A DNA stretch of 32,884 bases, taken from contig JAUSEG010000013.1 of NCBI GenBank assembly GCA_030650415.1, positions 1-32,884 on the forward strand, read 5' to 3'. The notes beneath the pieces are model-generated. The model searched no databases. It worked only from the letters and a program-made list of their open reading frames with translations, and had not been told where the DNA came from. Source of the DNA: a bacterium. Its GTDB lineage: Bacteria > Patescibacteriota > Patescibacteriia > Patescibacteriales > GWC2-42-12. The position numbers were made by a program, and so were the translations under genes. Shown one piece after another: positions 26,147-32,884 of this stretch (the stretch's first letter is position 1; each line of letters opens with the position of its first letter).

Positions 26147-27157
26147 TTATTTTAAATATTTAAATTTATTTAGATTATGCTCTTCTAGGGTCTTACTGTA
26201 AATCGTCTGGCCGGTCGCCGGATCGCTTAGAAAATAGTTATAGGCCGTTGATTCCGGATAAATCGCGGCTTTAATCGCGTTAAGTCCGGGATTGGCAATC
26301 GGTCCGGGCGGCAGGTCTCGATATTTATAAGTATTGTATGGTGAATCAATCTTCGTGTCCGCTAAACTATACTGCAATTTATTAACTCCTAAAATATAGG
26401 CTAGAGTGGCGCAGGACTCTAAGCCCTGGCCGTTCTTAATTCGATTCCAAAAAATCCCGGAAACAATCCTCATATCATCGGTTGACCTGACTTCTTTTTC
26501 AATTATCGAAGCCATAGTGATAATTTCATAAATTGTCTTCTTCTGCCGTTTAATTTCCGCCCGCATTTCCGACGTCAACTTTTTATCAAAATTATTTAGC
26601 ATTTTAGAAATCACTTGTTCGGCCAAGGTATCGTTAAATATTCTATAAGTGTCCGGAAATAAGTAGCCCTCGAGGTTCGCTTGCTTCGGCGCGTCGCTTA
26701 AGAAACTCGGTTTAGAAAAACTAAACTTCCAACCGCCGATCGAATCTTGAACCAAGCCTAAATAATCGCCTGAACCAACCACATTATTCTTTTTCAAATA
26801 GTCTCCGATGTCCTTAAGATTCCAGCCTTCGATTATTCTAATTTGTTTTTCTCGGCTTAACGCGTCGCCTTGAGTTAAAATTTTTATTATTTCTTTGGCG
26901 GTTAGCCTGGGGCTAATTAAATATTCTCCGGCCTTGATATTTAACTTGTCTCGCCAAATCTGATATTTAAAATAAACGGGAGACTTAATTAAATTTTCAT
27001 TTTTTAAATTACTGATAATTTCACTTACGGTTTCCCCCTTGCTAACTAAAAATATTTGTTCTTTAGCATTTAGGTCAACCGGCGAATTTAAATTTTGCCA
27101 ATAAAAAAAACCAACTATAAAAATTACGGTTATAAAAATTAATGCCTTCTTAATCAT
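26147..27157 (-). CDS. mltG: Endolytic murein transglycosylase MltG
   Basis: 336 residues. One N-terminal membrane helix (IFITVIFIVGFFYW), a LysM-like segment 'VSKGETVSEIISNLKNENLI', then the YceG catalytic domain: 'GYLFPDTYRI', 'MASIIEKEVRS' with the catalytic Glu, 'CATLAYILGV', 'SPYNTYKYRDLPPGPIANPG' with the conserved Tyr-Asn-Thr-Tyr, and the C-terminal 'AAIYPES' and 'TYNYFLS'-like end. It cleaves nascent glycan strands and sets their length. All diagnostic motifs are present. The small membrane gene follows 4 bases after the stop. Confidence 0.95.
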   Translation of the reverse strand: MIKKALIFITVIFIVGFFYWQNLNSPVDLNAKEQIFLVSKGETVSEIISNLKNENLIKSPVYFKYQIWRDKLNIKAGEYLISPRLTAKEIIKILTQGDALSREKQIRIIEGWNLKDIGDYLKKNNVVGSGDYLGLVQDSIGGWKFSFSKPSFLSDAPKQANLEGYLFPDTYRIFNDTLAEQVISKMLNNFDKKLTSEMRAEIKRQKKTIYEIITMASIIEKEVRSTDDMRIVSGIFWNRIKNGQGLESCATLAYILGVNKLQYSLADTKIDSPYNTYKYRDLPPGPIANPGLNAIKAAIYPESTAYNYFLSDPATGQTIYSKTLEEHNLNKFKYLK

Positions 27158-27259
27158 AAATTTAACTTTAGCGCTAATCGGCCTTTAGATATTCTACGTT
27201 AATTTTATAATTTCTAGCTGAACAAGAAACTTGTACGGTTGATTATAAAGCATATAAAC

Positions 27260-27712
27260 TTATTTTTTCTTTAAATTTTTCTTTACGGCTGCGGCTTGGG
27301 CGATTAAAGCCGAGCTTGATCTGATCTTTCCGCCTAGGCCGTCAACCATTTTAATACCAAGCCGGCGGCAAATATCCGCTTCCGGTATATTGCCTTCATG
27401 CCGATCACCGCCTTGAGCGAAAATATCCGGCTTAGTCTTAGATAAAGATTTGCACACTGTCTTGTCTTGATCAACCGACAAAAATACTTTATCGACCCAT
27501 CTAATGGACGAAATTATTTTTACTCTATCGGCTTGATTTAAAAACGGCACGCTGCCTTTAAGTTTTACTTGATGATCATTATTAACTATTACTACCAGGC
27601 TATCACCGAGTTTTTTAGCTTTTTCCATCATCTCTAAGTGCCCGACATGCAGAGGATTAAAGTAGCCGCTGACGGCTACGGTAATATTTTTCTTCATATT
27701 ATTTTTTGCCAT
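27260..27712 (-). CDS. Cytidylyltransferase-family protein (HldE/TagD-like)
   Basis: 150 residues. The start 'VAVSGYFNPLHVGHLEMMEK' has the nucleotidyltransferase signature H-x-G-H, then 'VIVNNDHQVKLKG', 'FAQGGDRHEGNIPEADICRR', and 'GLGGKIRSSSALI' with the C-terminal Ser-Ser-Ser/Arg motif. This family adds CMP or AMP to phosphorylated sugars, glycerol or similar (ADP-heptose synthase domain, glycerol-3-phosphate cytidylyltransferase). The exact substrate is open. A good ribosome-binding site, GAGGG, lies 11 bases before ATG 27712. It has a divergent promoter with the CAP gene. Confidence 0.85.
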   Translation of the reverse strand: MAKNNMKKNITVAVSGYFNPLHVGHLEMMEKAKKLGDSLVVIVNNDHQVKLKGSVPFLNQADRVKIISSIRWVDKVFLSVDQDKTVCKSLSKTKPDIFAQGGDRHEGNIPEADICRRLGIKMVDGLGGKIRSSSALIAQAAAVKKNLKKK

Positions 27713-27747
27713 ATATTTAGATCCCTCGGATATTTCCTAATACAATA

Positions 27748-27776
27748 ATCTTACCAAACCTAAGCGATTCAGGCAA
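27748..27776 (-). promoter_or_regulatory. Promoter of the cytidylyltransferase gene
   Basis: TTGCCT at 27771-27776, a 17-base spacer, then TAAGAT at 27748-27753 preceded by TGG (extended -10). It gives a leader of about 30 bases that includes the GAGGG site. Confidence 0.6.
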
Positions 27777-27796
27777 ACGTCAGTTTTTAAATGCGC

Positions 27797-27825
27797 TTGC
27801 ATTTTTTATAATTCTGTGCTATAAT
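27797..27825 (+). promoter_or_regulatory. Promoter of the CAP-domain gene
   Basis: TTGCAT at 27797-27802, a 17-base spacer ending in TGC (extended -10), then TATAAT at 27820-27825. The start would lie about 49 bases before ATG 27881. Confidence 0.8.
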
Positions 27826-27880
27826 TAATTCATAGTCAAAAAAAGTTGGCTTAAAAATAAAAATAAACACAAAAATAAAA

Positions 27881-28765
27881 ATGATTTTAAGAATAAACGG
27901 GCGACTGGCCTTTACCTATGGTTGCCCAAAAAAACAATCTAATAAGCTAACCGGAGTAAATTTCAAGTTATCTCTATTGGGTTTCGCCATAGGGATTTTT
28001 TTATTGCCTCAAGTCGCCTACTTATCCACTATCACGCCGGAAAAATTAATTGAATTGACCAACCTGGAAAGACAGGCTGCCGGCTTAAACCTATTGACTG
28101 CCAATCAATCTTTAACTCAAGCGGCAATTTTAAAAGGTGAAGCAATCTTTGAAACCAACACCTTTAAACATACGATTAATGATAAAAAATTCTCCGCTTG
28201 GGTGCGCGATACCGGTTATAACTATTCTTATGTCGGCGAAAACCTGGCGATTGATTTCGCTACCAGCGAAGGCGTAATCGAAGCCTGGAAAAACTCCCCT
28301 CTGCATAAAAAAAATCTTCTAAATCCATACTATCAAGAAATCGGCATCTCGGCTGCGCCTGGTAAGTTTCAAGGCCAAGATACGATAGTGGTAGTCCAAG
28401 TCTTTGGCGCGCCCGCCCTAGGTTCGGCCGTGCCGATAATAATGGATTCCGGCCTTAATCTTAACTCAAACTTCATTTCACCGGAAATAAATTTATCTAA
28501 TTGGCAAGCCAATGCTCAAACGGAAAATCTATTATCCCACTCGGTAATCAGCCAGGAGCTATTACCCCTCTATAATAATAAATTAGCTTTAGCGGCCTAT
28601 AGCTACGAAGCCGGACCACTGAACAAATTTATTATACAGTCCGATTTAACAGCTATAAATAATTTTCTGATAACTTTCGGCTTGATTAGTTTAATCTATT
28701 TATTAATCTTTTTATATTATTACTACTTCTTAAAAATTAATAAGCTGATTTCAGCTCAACTTTAA
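27881..28765 (+). CDS. CAP (SCP/PR-1) domain membrane protein
   Basis: 294 residues. A hydrophobic N-terminal segment near 29-48 (FKLSLLGFAIGIFLLPQVAY), then the CAP domain: 'NLERQAAGLNLLTANQSLTQ', 'FKHTINDKKFSAW', 'YVGENLAIDF' with its Glu, 'EAWKNSPLHKKNLLNPYYQE' with the conserved His, and 'QEIGISAAPG'. A second hydrophobic helix closes the C-terminus (FLITFGLISLIYLLIFLYYY). So the CAP domain is between two membrane anchors and likely faces outside. CAP proteins bind metals, lipids or peptides; some act as lipid carriers or peptidases. The DUF212 gene follows 5 bases after. Confidence 0.85.
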   Translation: MILRINGRLAFTYGCPKKQSNKLTGVNFKLSLLGFAIGIFLLPQVAYLSTITPEKLIELTNLERQAAGLNLLTANQSLTQAAILKGEAIFETNTFKHTINDKKFSAWVRDTGYNYSYVGENLAIDFATSEGVIEAWKNSPLHKKNLLNPYYQEIGISAAPGKFQGQDTIVVVQVFGAPALGSAVPIIMDSGLNLNSNFISPEINLSNWQANAQTENLLSHSVISQELLPLYNNKLALAAYSYEAGPLNKFIIQSDLTAINNFLITFGLISLIYLLIFLYYYYFLKINKLISAQL

Positions 28766-28770
28766 CTCCT

Positions 28771-29202
28771 ATGTATCAAATTTTAATTACTTCTCTCGCG
28801 GCCGGAATTATCGCCCAGCTAAGCAAACTGCTTATAAAATCAAATAAAATAAAACTTAACTGGCGCTCTCTTTCGTCTTACGCCGGCATGCCGTCTAGCC
28901 ATGCCGCCTTCGTCGTTTCTTTAACTACCATCGTCGGCTTAACCCAAAACTTTTATTCCCCGCTCTTTGCTATCTGTTTTATCTTTAGCATCCTGGTTAT
29001 TCGCGACGCTCTGGGCGTCAGGCGCTATCTCGGACAGCACGGCGAAATTATTAATACCTTAGTTAAGGATTTAAAAGAAGATAAAATGCTGGATGATGCT
29101 TATCCTAAATTATTGGAAAAAATCGGCCATACGCCGGCGCAAATAATTGCCGGTTCGGCTCTGGGCTTTTTTATCGGCTTGGCCAGCTACCTGATTTTTT
29201 AA
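28771..29202 (+). CDS. Divergent PAP2 family (DUF212) membrane protein
   Basis: 143 residues with about four hydrophobic segments. The family landmarks are present: 'YAGMPSSHAAFVVSLTT', 'VIRDALGVRRYLGQHGEIIN', 'LLEKIGHTPAQIIAGSALGF'. It is related to acid phosphatases that act on lipid phosphates, but the DUF212 branch lacks a proven activity. It is the second gene of an operon with the CAP gene, and a strong terminator follows. No clear ribosome-binding site. Confidence 0.9.
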   Translation: MYQILITSLAAGIIAQLSKLLIKSNKIKLNWRSLSSYAGMPSSHAAFVVSLTTIVGLTQNFYSPLFAICFIFSILVIRDALGVRRYLGQHGEIINTLVKDLKEDKMLDDAYPKLLEKIGHTPAQIIAGSALGFFIGLASYLIF

Positions 29203-29226
29203 ATACTTTCATAACAAACCTCCTCC

Positions 29227-29271
29227 AAAAAAACAGCCCCCCACCACAATATGATGGGGGGGGCTGTTTTT
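29227..29271. terminator. Bidirectional G/C-rich terminator
   Basis: AAAAACAGCCCCCC pairs with GGGGGGCTGTTTTT around a 13-base loop. It serves both the plus-strand CAP/PAP2 operon and the minus-strand Cys-repeat gene that ends at 29280. Confidence 0.9.
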
Positions 29272-29279
29272 ATAATATT

Positions 29280-30113
29280 TTATTCATTAACGACGCTCAT
29301 CTTCCCCGGACCGCTGGGATTAAAACCGTTTTTAACTTCATCGCCGTCGCCATAGCCGTCGCCGTCGGTATCAGGTTTTCTCGGATCAGTAAAATATTTA
29401 TTTAACTCGTCCGGGTCGCTTAATCCGTCGCCGTCGGTATCGGCTTTAAAGGCGTCGGAACCGTAAGAATTTTCTAAATTATCCGTTATGCCGTCGCCGT
29501 CGCTATCCTTAGGTTTATTATTAATAATCATTTTACAATTAGCTCTTAGAGCTTTGTCTTCTACGACATCGCAAGCGGAAAGATTGTTGCTGTTAAAAGC
29601 AAGATTATTATTAACCACGTCTAAGCATCTAGCTCGATCTTTTGACGAGAATTTTTCACACTCGCTCACCTCTTTAAAAATTAAATAGAACCTTTCTAAA
29701 CACTGTTTTCTAAACAGGTCGCTTTCTAAGGTTAGGCATTTTTGGCTATCGCTTTGCGCCGCTACCTTATCATAAGCGAATAAACCATGGCAGTATTTTT
29801 TACTTTCATTATTTTCAATCTGATCACAATATTCTTCTTTTGGAATGCTTCTAGATAAATCATAAAAACATTTATCCTTAGCCTCGCTGGCTATCTTGTA
29901 GCAGGCATCGATTTTTTTGGCTGCGCTAGCCAGCCTGATTACTTCATAATCGGCCAATTCTTTTTTTCTTTTTTCCGCCTGTTCTTTTTCCTGAATAATT
30001 ATGCTGTTAACAATTTTTTTACTTTTATAATTAAGATAATAAAAATATAGCCCACCGGTAGCGATTAACAATAAAATAATTATGCTAGAAATAATAATAA
30101 TTTTATTTTTCAT
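29280..30113 (-). CDS. Membrane-anchored Cys-repeat and calcium-binding protein
   Basis: 277 residues. A membrane helix at about 5-28 (IIISSIIILLLIATGGLYFYYL), then about 130 residues of Cys-repeat: a Cys every 10-15 residues (CYKIASEAKDKCFYD, CDQIENNESKKYCHG, CLTLESDLFRKQCLE, CEKFSSKDRARCLD, CDVVEDKALRANCKM), then a calcium-binding tail with three DSDGDG/DTDGDG turns, ending ATG-proximal to 'GPGKMSVVNE'. The Cys pairs suggest disulfide-like helical hairpins outside the cell. The Cys-repeat resembles that in the protein at 2621-4531. An AAGGA ribosome-binding site lies 9 bases before the ATG. It is 12 bases after the propeller gene's stop, in one operon. Confidence 0.8.
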   Translation of the reverse strand: MKNKIIIISSIIILLLIATGGLYFYYLNYKSKKIVNSIIIQEKEQAEKRKKELADYEVIRLASAAKKIDACYKIASEAKDKCFYDLSRSIPKEEYCDQIENNESKKYCHGLFAYDKVAAQSDSQKCLTLESDLFRKQCLERFYLIFKEVSECEKFSSKDRARCLDVVNNNLAFNSNNLSACDVVEDKALRANCKMIINNKPKDSDGDGITDNLENSYGSDAFKADTDGDGLSDPDELNKYFTDPRKPDTDGDGYGDGDEVKNGFNPSGPGKMSVVNE

Positions 30114-30125
30114 AAAAGTCAGTCC

Positions 30126-32884
30126 TTAATTACAGATTAAACTTGATTCTGACGCGGAAAATACCGGTGTAATACCTTTCGCTTTAGAGCTGAGCTCTAT
30201 CTTAATGCGCAAACACTTCGACTTGCGGCTTGCCTTAGGCAGAGCGTTCCATTCAGCTTTAGTATATTGTGATTCCGACCCAACCGGCCAGTTGGTAAGA
30301 CTACAGGCAGGGTCGCTATTAGTTTGAATAAATACTTTTGCAGAGGTTTTATCCAAAATGGGAATGGTTAAATTAAAATCAGTCTCGCCCCAATAGTAGT
30401 TGTCAAAAGCCGGTAGTTTAACAAAAGTCTTACTTACCCAATAAGCTGTTCTAAAAATCATCGCCCTGTTTAATCCGGTCATATCACTATAAGAATAAGT
30501 TCTACTAAATTCGGTTATTGGCCAAGTTGGCCGTTTTTTATAAGCGTTATAATCCCCTAAAAAACCGCCGACGGAATTTAAAGCTCTGATCTTTCCAGTC
30601 TCATAATTAACCACCCACATATTTCCCTGAGAATCGCCAGCAACACCGCGAGAGTCTTTCGGTATGAGGCGATCATTGATGTCACTTTGGCTGATGCTAT
30701 CGAAAGGACCTGAAATATCAGCAGTATTATTTGGATTAATTCTATATACCGAAGGGCTTTTATAATTAGCTACCCAAATATTTCCCAATAAATCTATTGA
30801 TACGCCTAAGCCAGAAACGTTGGGTATAAAATGCTCTGGTCGATTTGGAGTATCTTTAGGATATTTTATAAGAGCGTAGCCGTTCATAGGGGTGGTGGCG
30901 CCGTTGCCGGGGGAAGCGTGCCCGCCAGTCCAAATATTATCATCCATATCAACGGTTATCCCATAACCGCCGTTTATTCCGCTTGGGTAACCAACGACGG
31001 TATAAGTACCTGTAACGGGATTTTTACTAACTTTACTAACACCGTAGAAGGCCTGTACTGCCCAAACATTATTATCGCTATCTATACTTAAGCCATAAGG
31101 CTGCAGAACATTCGTTACGACTGCTATTGGCGTACAGCCTGTATCACCGCCTGGAATTTTTATTAATCTATCACCAAAATAATCAGCCAGCCAGACATCG
31201 CCCGCTTCATCAATAGCTACTCCTCTAATAAGCCCTTTCGGATATTTTACCTCCCCTGCTGTCCCGGGATACATTACGCCGGGAGTTCCATATTTAAATA
31301 CTGGGCTTACGCCAGCATCAGAACTAGAACATACTTTCAGTGGATTGCCATTAATAGTTAACTTAGTAACGCTGCCATCCTTCCTATTACCAATCCAAAC
31401 GTCACCAGTTTCGGCGTTAACAGCGGTTCTAGAGGGGTCGGCGCCGACTGAATAAGTACCAATTAATTTCCCCATTGGCTCATTTGCTATTCCCGTAACC
31501 CAATTACAACTTGACAACAGTCTGTATGGAGCACCTGTTTCTCTGCACTGTCTTTGTGGTCCTTCAAAAGTTCTAATTTTTGCTACTTTATTTATATCAG
31601 TATTAGCTATCCAAAGATACGGTGTGGGTAGAGATCGTCCCAGTTTTAGATAATTTCCACCATCAACTCTAATAGCTGTATCAGTATCGTTATTATCGCT
31701 ATATACAGTGTTTTCACTATTAATAACTCCATCATTTAAAATAATACTATTAGCCGCTATCCCCTGGCAAGCCGGCACGCACAATGGATCCTGCCAAACA
31801 AAATTATCCGCGCATTTATAAGCACATTCCGTGACGGTGGTGGCTGCGCTATATGAACCCTGCTTAGAGAGCGGCGACCAATCGTTATTAATCCAATTTT
31901 TAGTAAATTTACCTACACCGTCCCACCAAACGGAATTTAGCGGTTCACCTGAGCAATCGCCTGTCTCTGAATTTGTTACGCAACTACCGTACGGGGCTGG
32001 GGTACTAGTATAGTGATAACTATCTACGCAGTGATAATCGCATTGATCAGAAGGGGTATCAGTAAGACTATAAGTACTGGCCCAAGTCTCTGGATAATAA
32101 ATACCATTGTTCCAAGTTTGATTAAAAGTGCCAGTACCATACCAGGCGGAATTAAGCTCTGTTTTACTTCCGCAAGCTTTCGTGCCTGAATTTATCACAC
32201 AATTAGAACCATCGCGATGATAACCGCTCGCGCATTGGCAATTTTCATCGCAACCGTTGCCATCATTAATTGTATTACCATCATCGCAAGTTTCGGCTAT
32301 ACCCAGATTATCATCAGGATTATTTTGAATTTCGCCGTCGCCGCAGAAAGTAACTATAATTCTCTCGATCTGGCAATTTTCATTGCAACCGTCGCCGCTA
32401 ACCGCGTTGCCGCCATCGCATTTTTCCTTTACGCCATCATCATTCTGAGAATCATCCTGAATAGTATTGTCGCCGCAATAAGTGACTATGACCTGGCAAC
32501 CCTCGTCTCTTACGCCGTCGCAATTATTATCCGCGCCGTCGCAAGTCTCTGCGGCTCCGGGATAAATATCTTCGTTTTCATCGTCGCAATCAACCGGACC
32601 GCACTCTCCGCCCTCAGAAAAAAAACCGTCTTCATCGCCGTCCGTGCAAATTCCTACATTAATCGCAAAAATTTTTGTAACCTCTCCGCCGCGATTATCT
32701 CTAACATTTATGGCGATACTATATGATTTGTTCGCTCCGGCCTGATCGGCATAAATTTCTATTTGATTATTAACGCCCGTGTTTTTTAAAATCGGCTCCC
32801 CGACCCAGTCTGTCCAGTCCGTTCCGGTTAGACTAATGCTCCATGACAATATATCTCCATCCGGATCTCTTGCCTGAACGAAGC
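30126..32884 (-). CDS. Large extracellular protein with MopE-type, Cys-rich and beta-propeller repeats (5' end outside the window)
   Basis: At least 919 residues; the frame is open past position 32884, so the start is cut off. Visible from the N-side: an Ig/cadherin-like end (ARDPDGDILSWSISL), a MopE-type metal-binding motif (DCDDENEDIYPGAAETC), two Myxococcus Cys-rich repeats (CGDNTIQDDSQNDDG; CGDGEIQNNPDDNLG), two more Cys-rich segments, a six- or seven-blade propeller with the recurring 'GVAIDEAGDVWLAD', 'GLSIDSDNNVWAV', 'GITVDMDDNIWTGG' (NHL/Vgb-like), and a C-terminal beta region. It is certainly extracellular, but the surface or secreted form cannot be told. It is followed by the gene at 29280-30113 in the same operon. 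Confidence 0.8.
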   Translation of the reverse strand, partial: FVQARDPDGDILSWSISLTGTDWTDWVGEPILKNTGVNNQIEIYADQAGANKSYSIAINVRDNRGGEVTKIFAINVGICTDGDEDGFFSEGGECGPVDCDDENEDIYPGAAETCDGADNNCDGVRDEGCQVIVTYCGDNTIQDDSQNDDGVKEKCDGGNAVSGDGCNENCQIERIIVTFCGDGEIQNNPDDNLGIAETCDDGNTINDGNGCDENCQCASGYHRDGSNCVINSGTKACGSKTELNSAWYGTGTFNQTWNNGIYYPETWASTYSLTDTPSDQCDYHCVDSYHYTSTPAPYGSCVTNSETGDCSGEPLNSVWWDGVGKFTKNWINNDWSPLSKQGSYSAATTVTECAYKCADNFVWQDPLCVPACQGIAANSIILNDGVINSENTVYSDNNDTDTAIRVDGGNYLKLGRSLPTPYLWIANTDINKVAKIRTFEGPQRQCRETGAPYRLLSSCNWVTGIANEPMGKLIGTYSVGADPSRTAVNAETGDVWIGNRKDGSVTKLTINGNPLKVCSSSDAGVSPVFKYGTPGVMYPGTAGEVKYPKGLIRGVAIDEAGDVWLADYFGDRLIKIPGGDTGCTPIAVVTNVLQPYGLSIDSDNNVWAVQAFYGVSKVSKNPVTGTYTVVGYPSGINGGYGITVDMDDNIWTGGHASPGNGATTPMNGYALIKYPKDTPNRPEHFIPNVSGLGVSIDLLGNIWVANYKSPSVYRINPNNTADISGPFDSISQSDINDRLIPKDSRGVAGDSQGNMWVVNYETGKIRALNSVGGFLGDYNAYKKRPTWPITEFSRTYSYSDMTGLNRAMIFRTAYWVSKTFVKLPAFDNYYWGETDFNLTIPILDKTSAKVFIQTNSDPACSLTNWPVGSESQYTKAEWNALPKASRKSKCLRIKIELSSKAKGITPVFSASESSLICN

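Noticed and set aside
32217-32726. Plus-strand frame of 169 residues with hydrophobic composition
   Set aside because: Shadow of the Cys-rich repeats of the large surface protein on the other strand.

Overview
The window looks like the chromosome of a member of the Candidate Phyla Radiation (Patescibacteria), probably the Parcubacteria side. This is inferred from an AT-rich but gene-dense layout, many proteins of kinds I know mainly from those genomes (Cys-repeat surface proteins, the 'YVNP.DKKRY' module, a degenerate PP2C-membrane-propeller protein, a lone VirD4-like ATPase), few Shine-Dalgarno sites, and many short palindromic repeats between and inside genes. UGA appears to be a normal stop codon. 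No phage, IS transposase or CRISPR array was seen.

Region 1 (0.1-9.4 kb) is accessory. It holds a cupin, a PD-(D/E)XK nuclease paired with a DUF2238-like membrane protein, a 58-residue small gene, a large membrane/Cys-repeat protein, an EEP-family hydrolase, an SDR oxidoreductase, a Panacea(SocA)-type antitoxin with a RelE-like partner, a zinc-ribbon/metallopeptidase whose 5' end is fused out of frame to the start of another gene, and a HicBA-like module. All are on the minus strand.

Region 2 (9.5-18.4 kb) is housekeeping, all minus: tRNA-Gln(CUG), dnaX, two unrecognised proteins, a VirD4/TraG-like ATPase with a small partner, a dus gene carrying a 51-bp insertion, and cysS. Palindromic repeats sit in most gaps.

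Region 3 (18.5-27.8 kb) has an 824-residue secreted surface protein, a winged-helix regulator, a divergent PP2C-like/membrane/propeller protein, the rplJ-rplL operon with an L10 leader and attenuator, a small membrane protein with mltG, and a nucleotidyltransferase.

Region 4 (27.8-32.9 kb) has plus-strand CAP-domain and divergent-PAP2 genes, then a minus-strand operon for two extracellular proteins: a large MopE/Cys-rich/beta-propeller protein cut by the window edge, and a Cys-repeat/calcium-binding protein. Bidirectional terminators separate the convergent units. The envelope theme (MltG, CAP, PAP2-like, calcium-binding and propeller proteins) fits a small cell that invests heavily in its surface.
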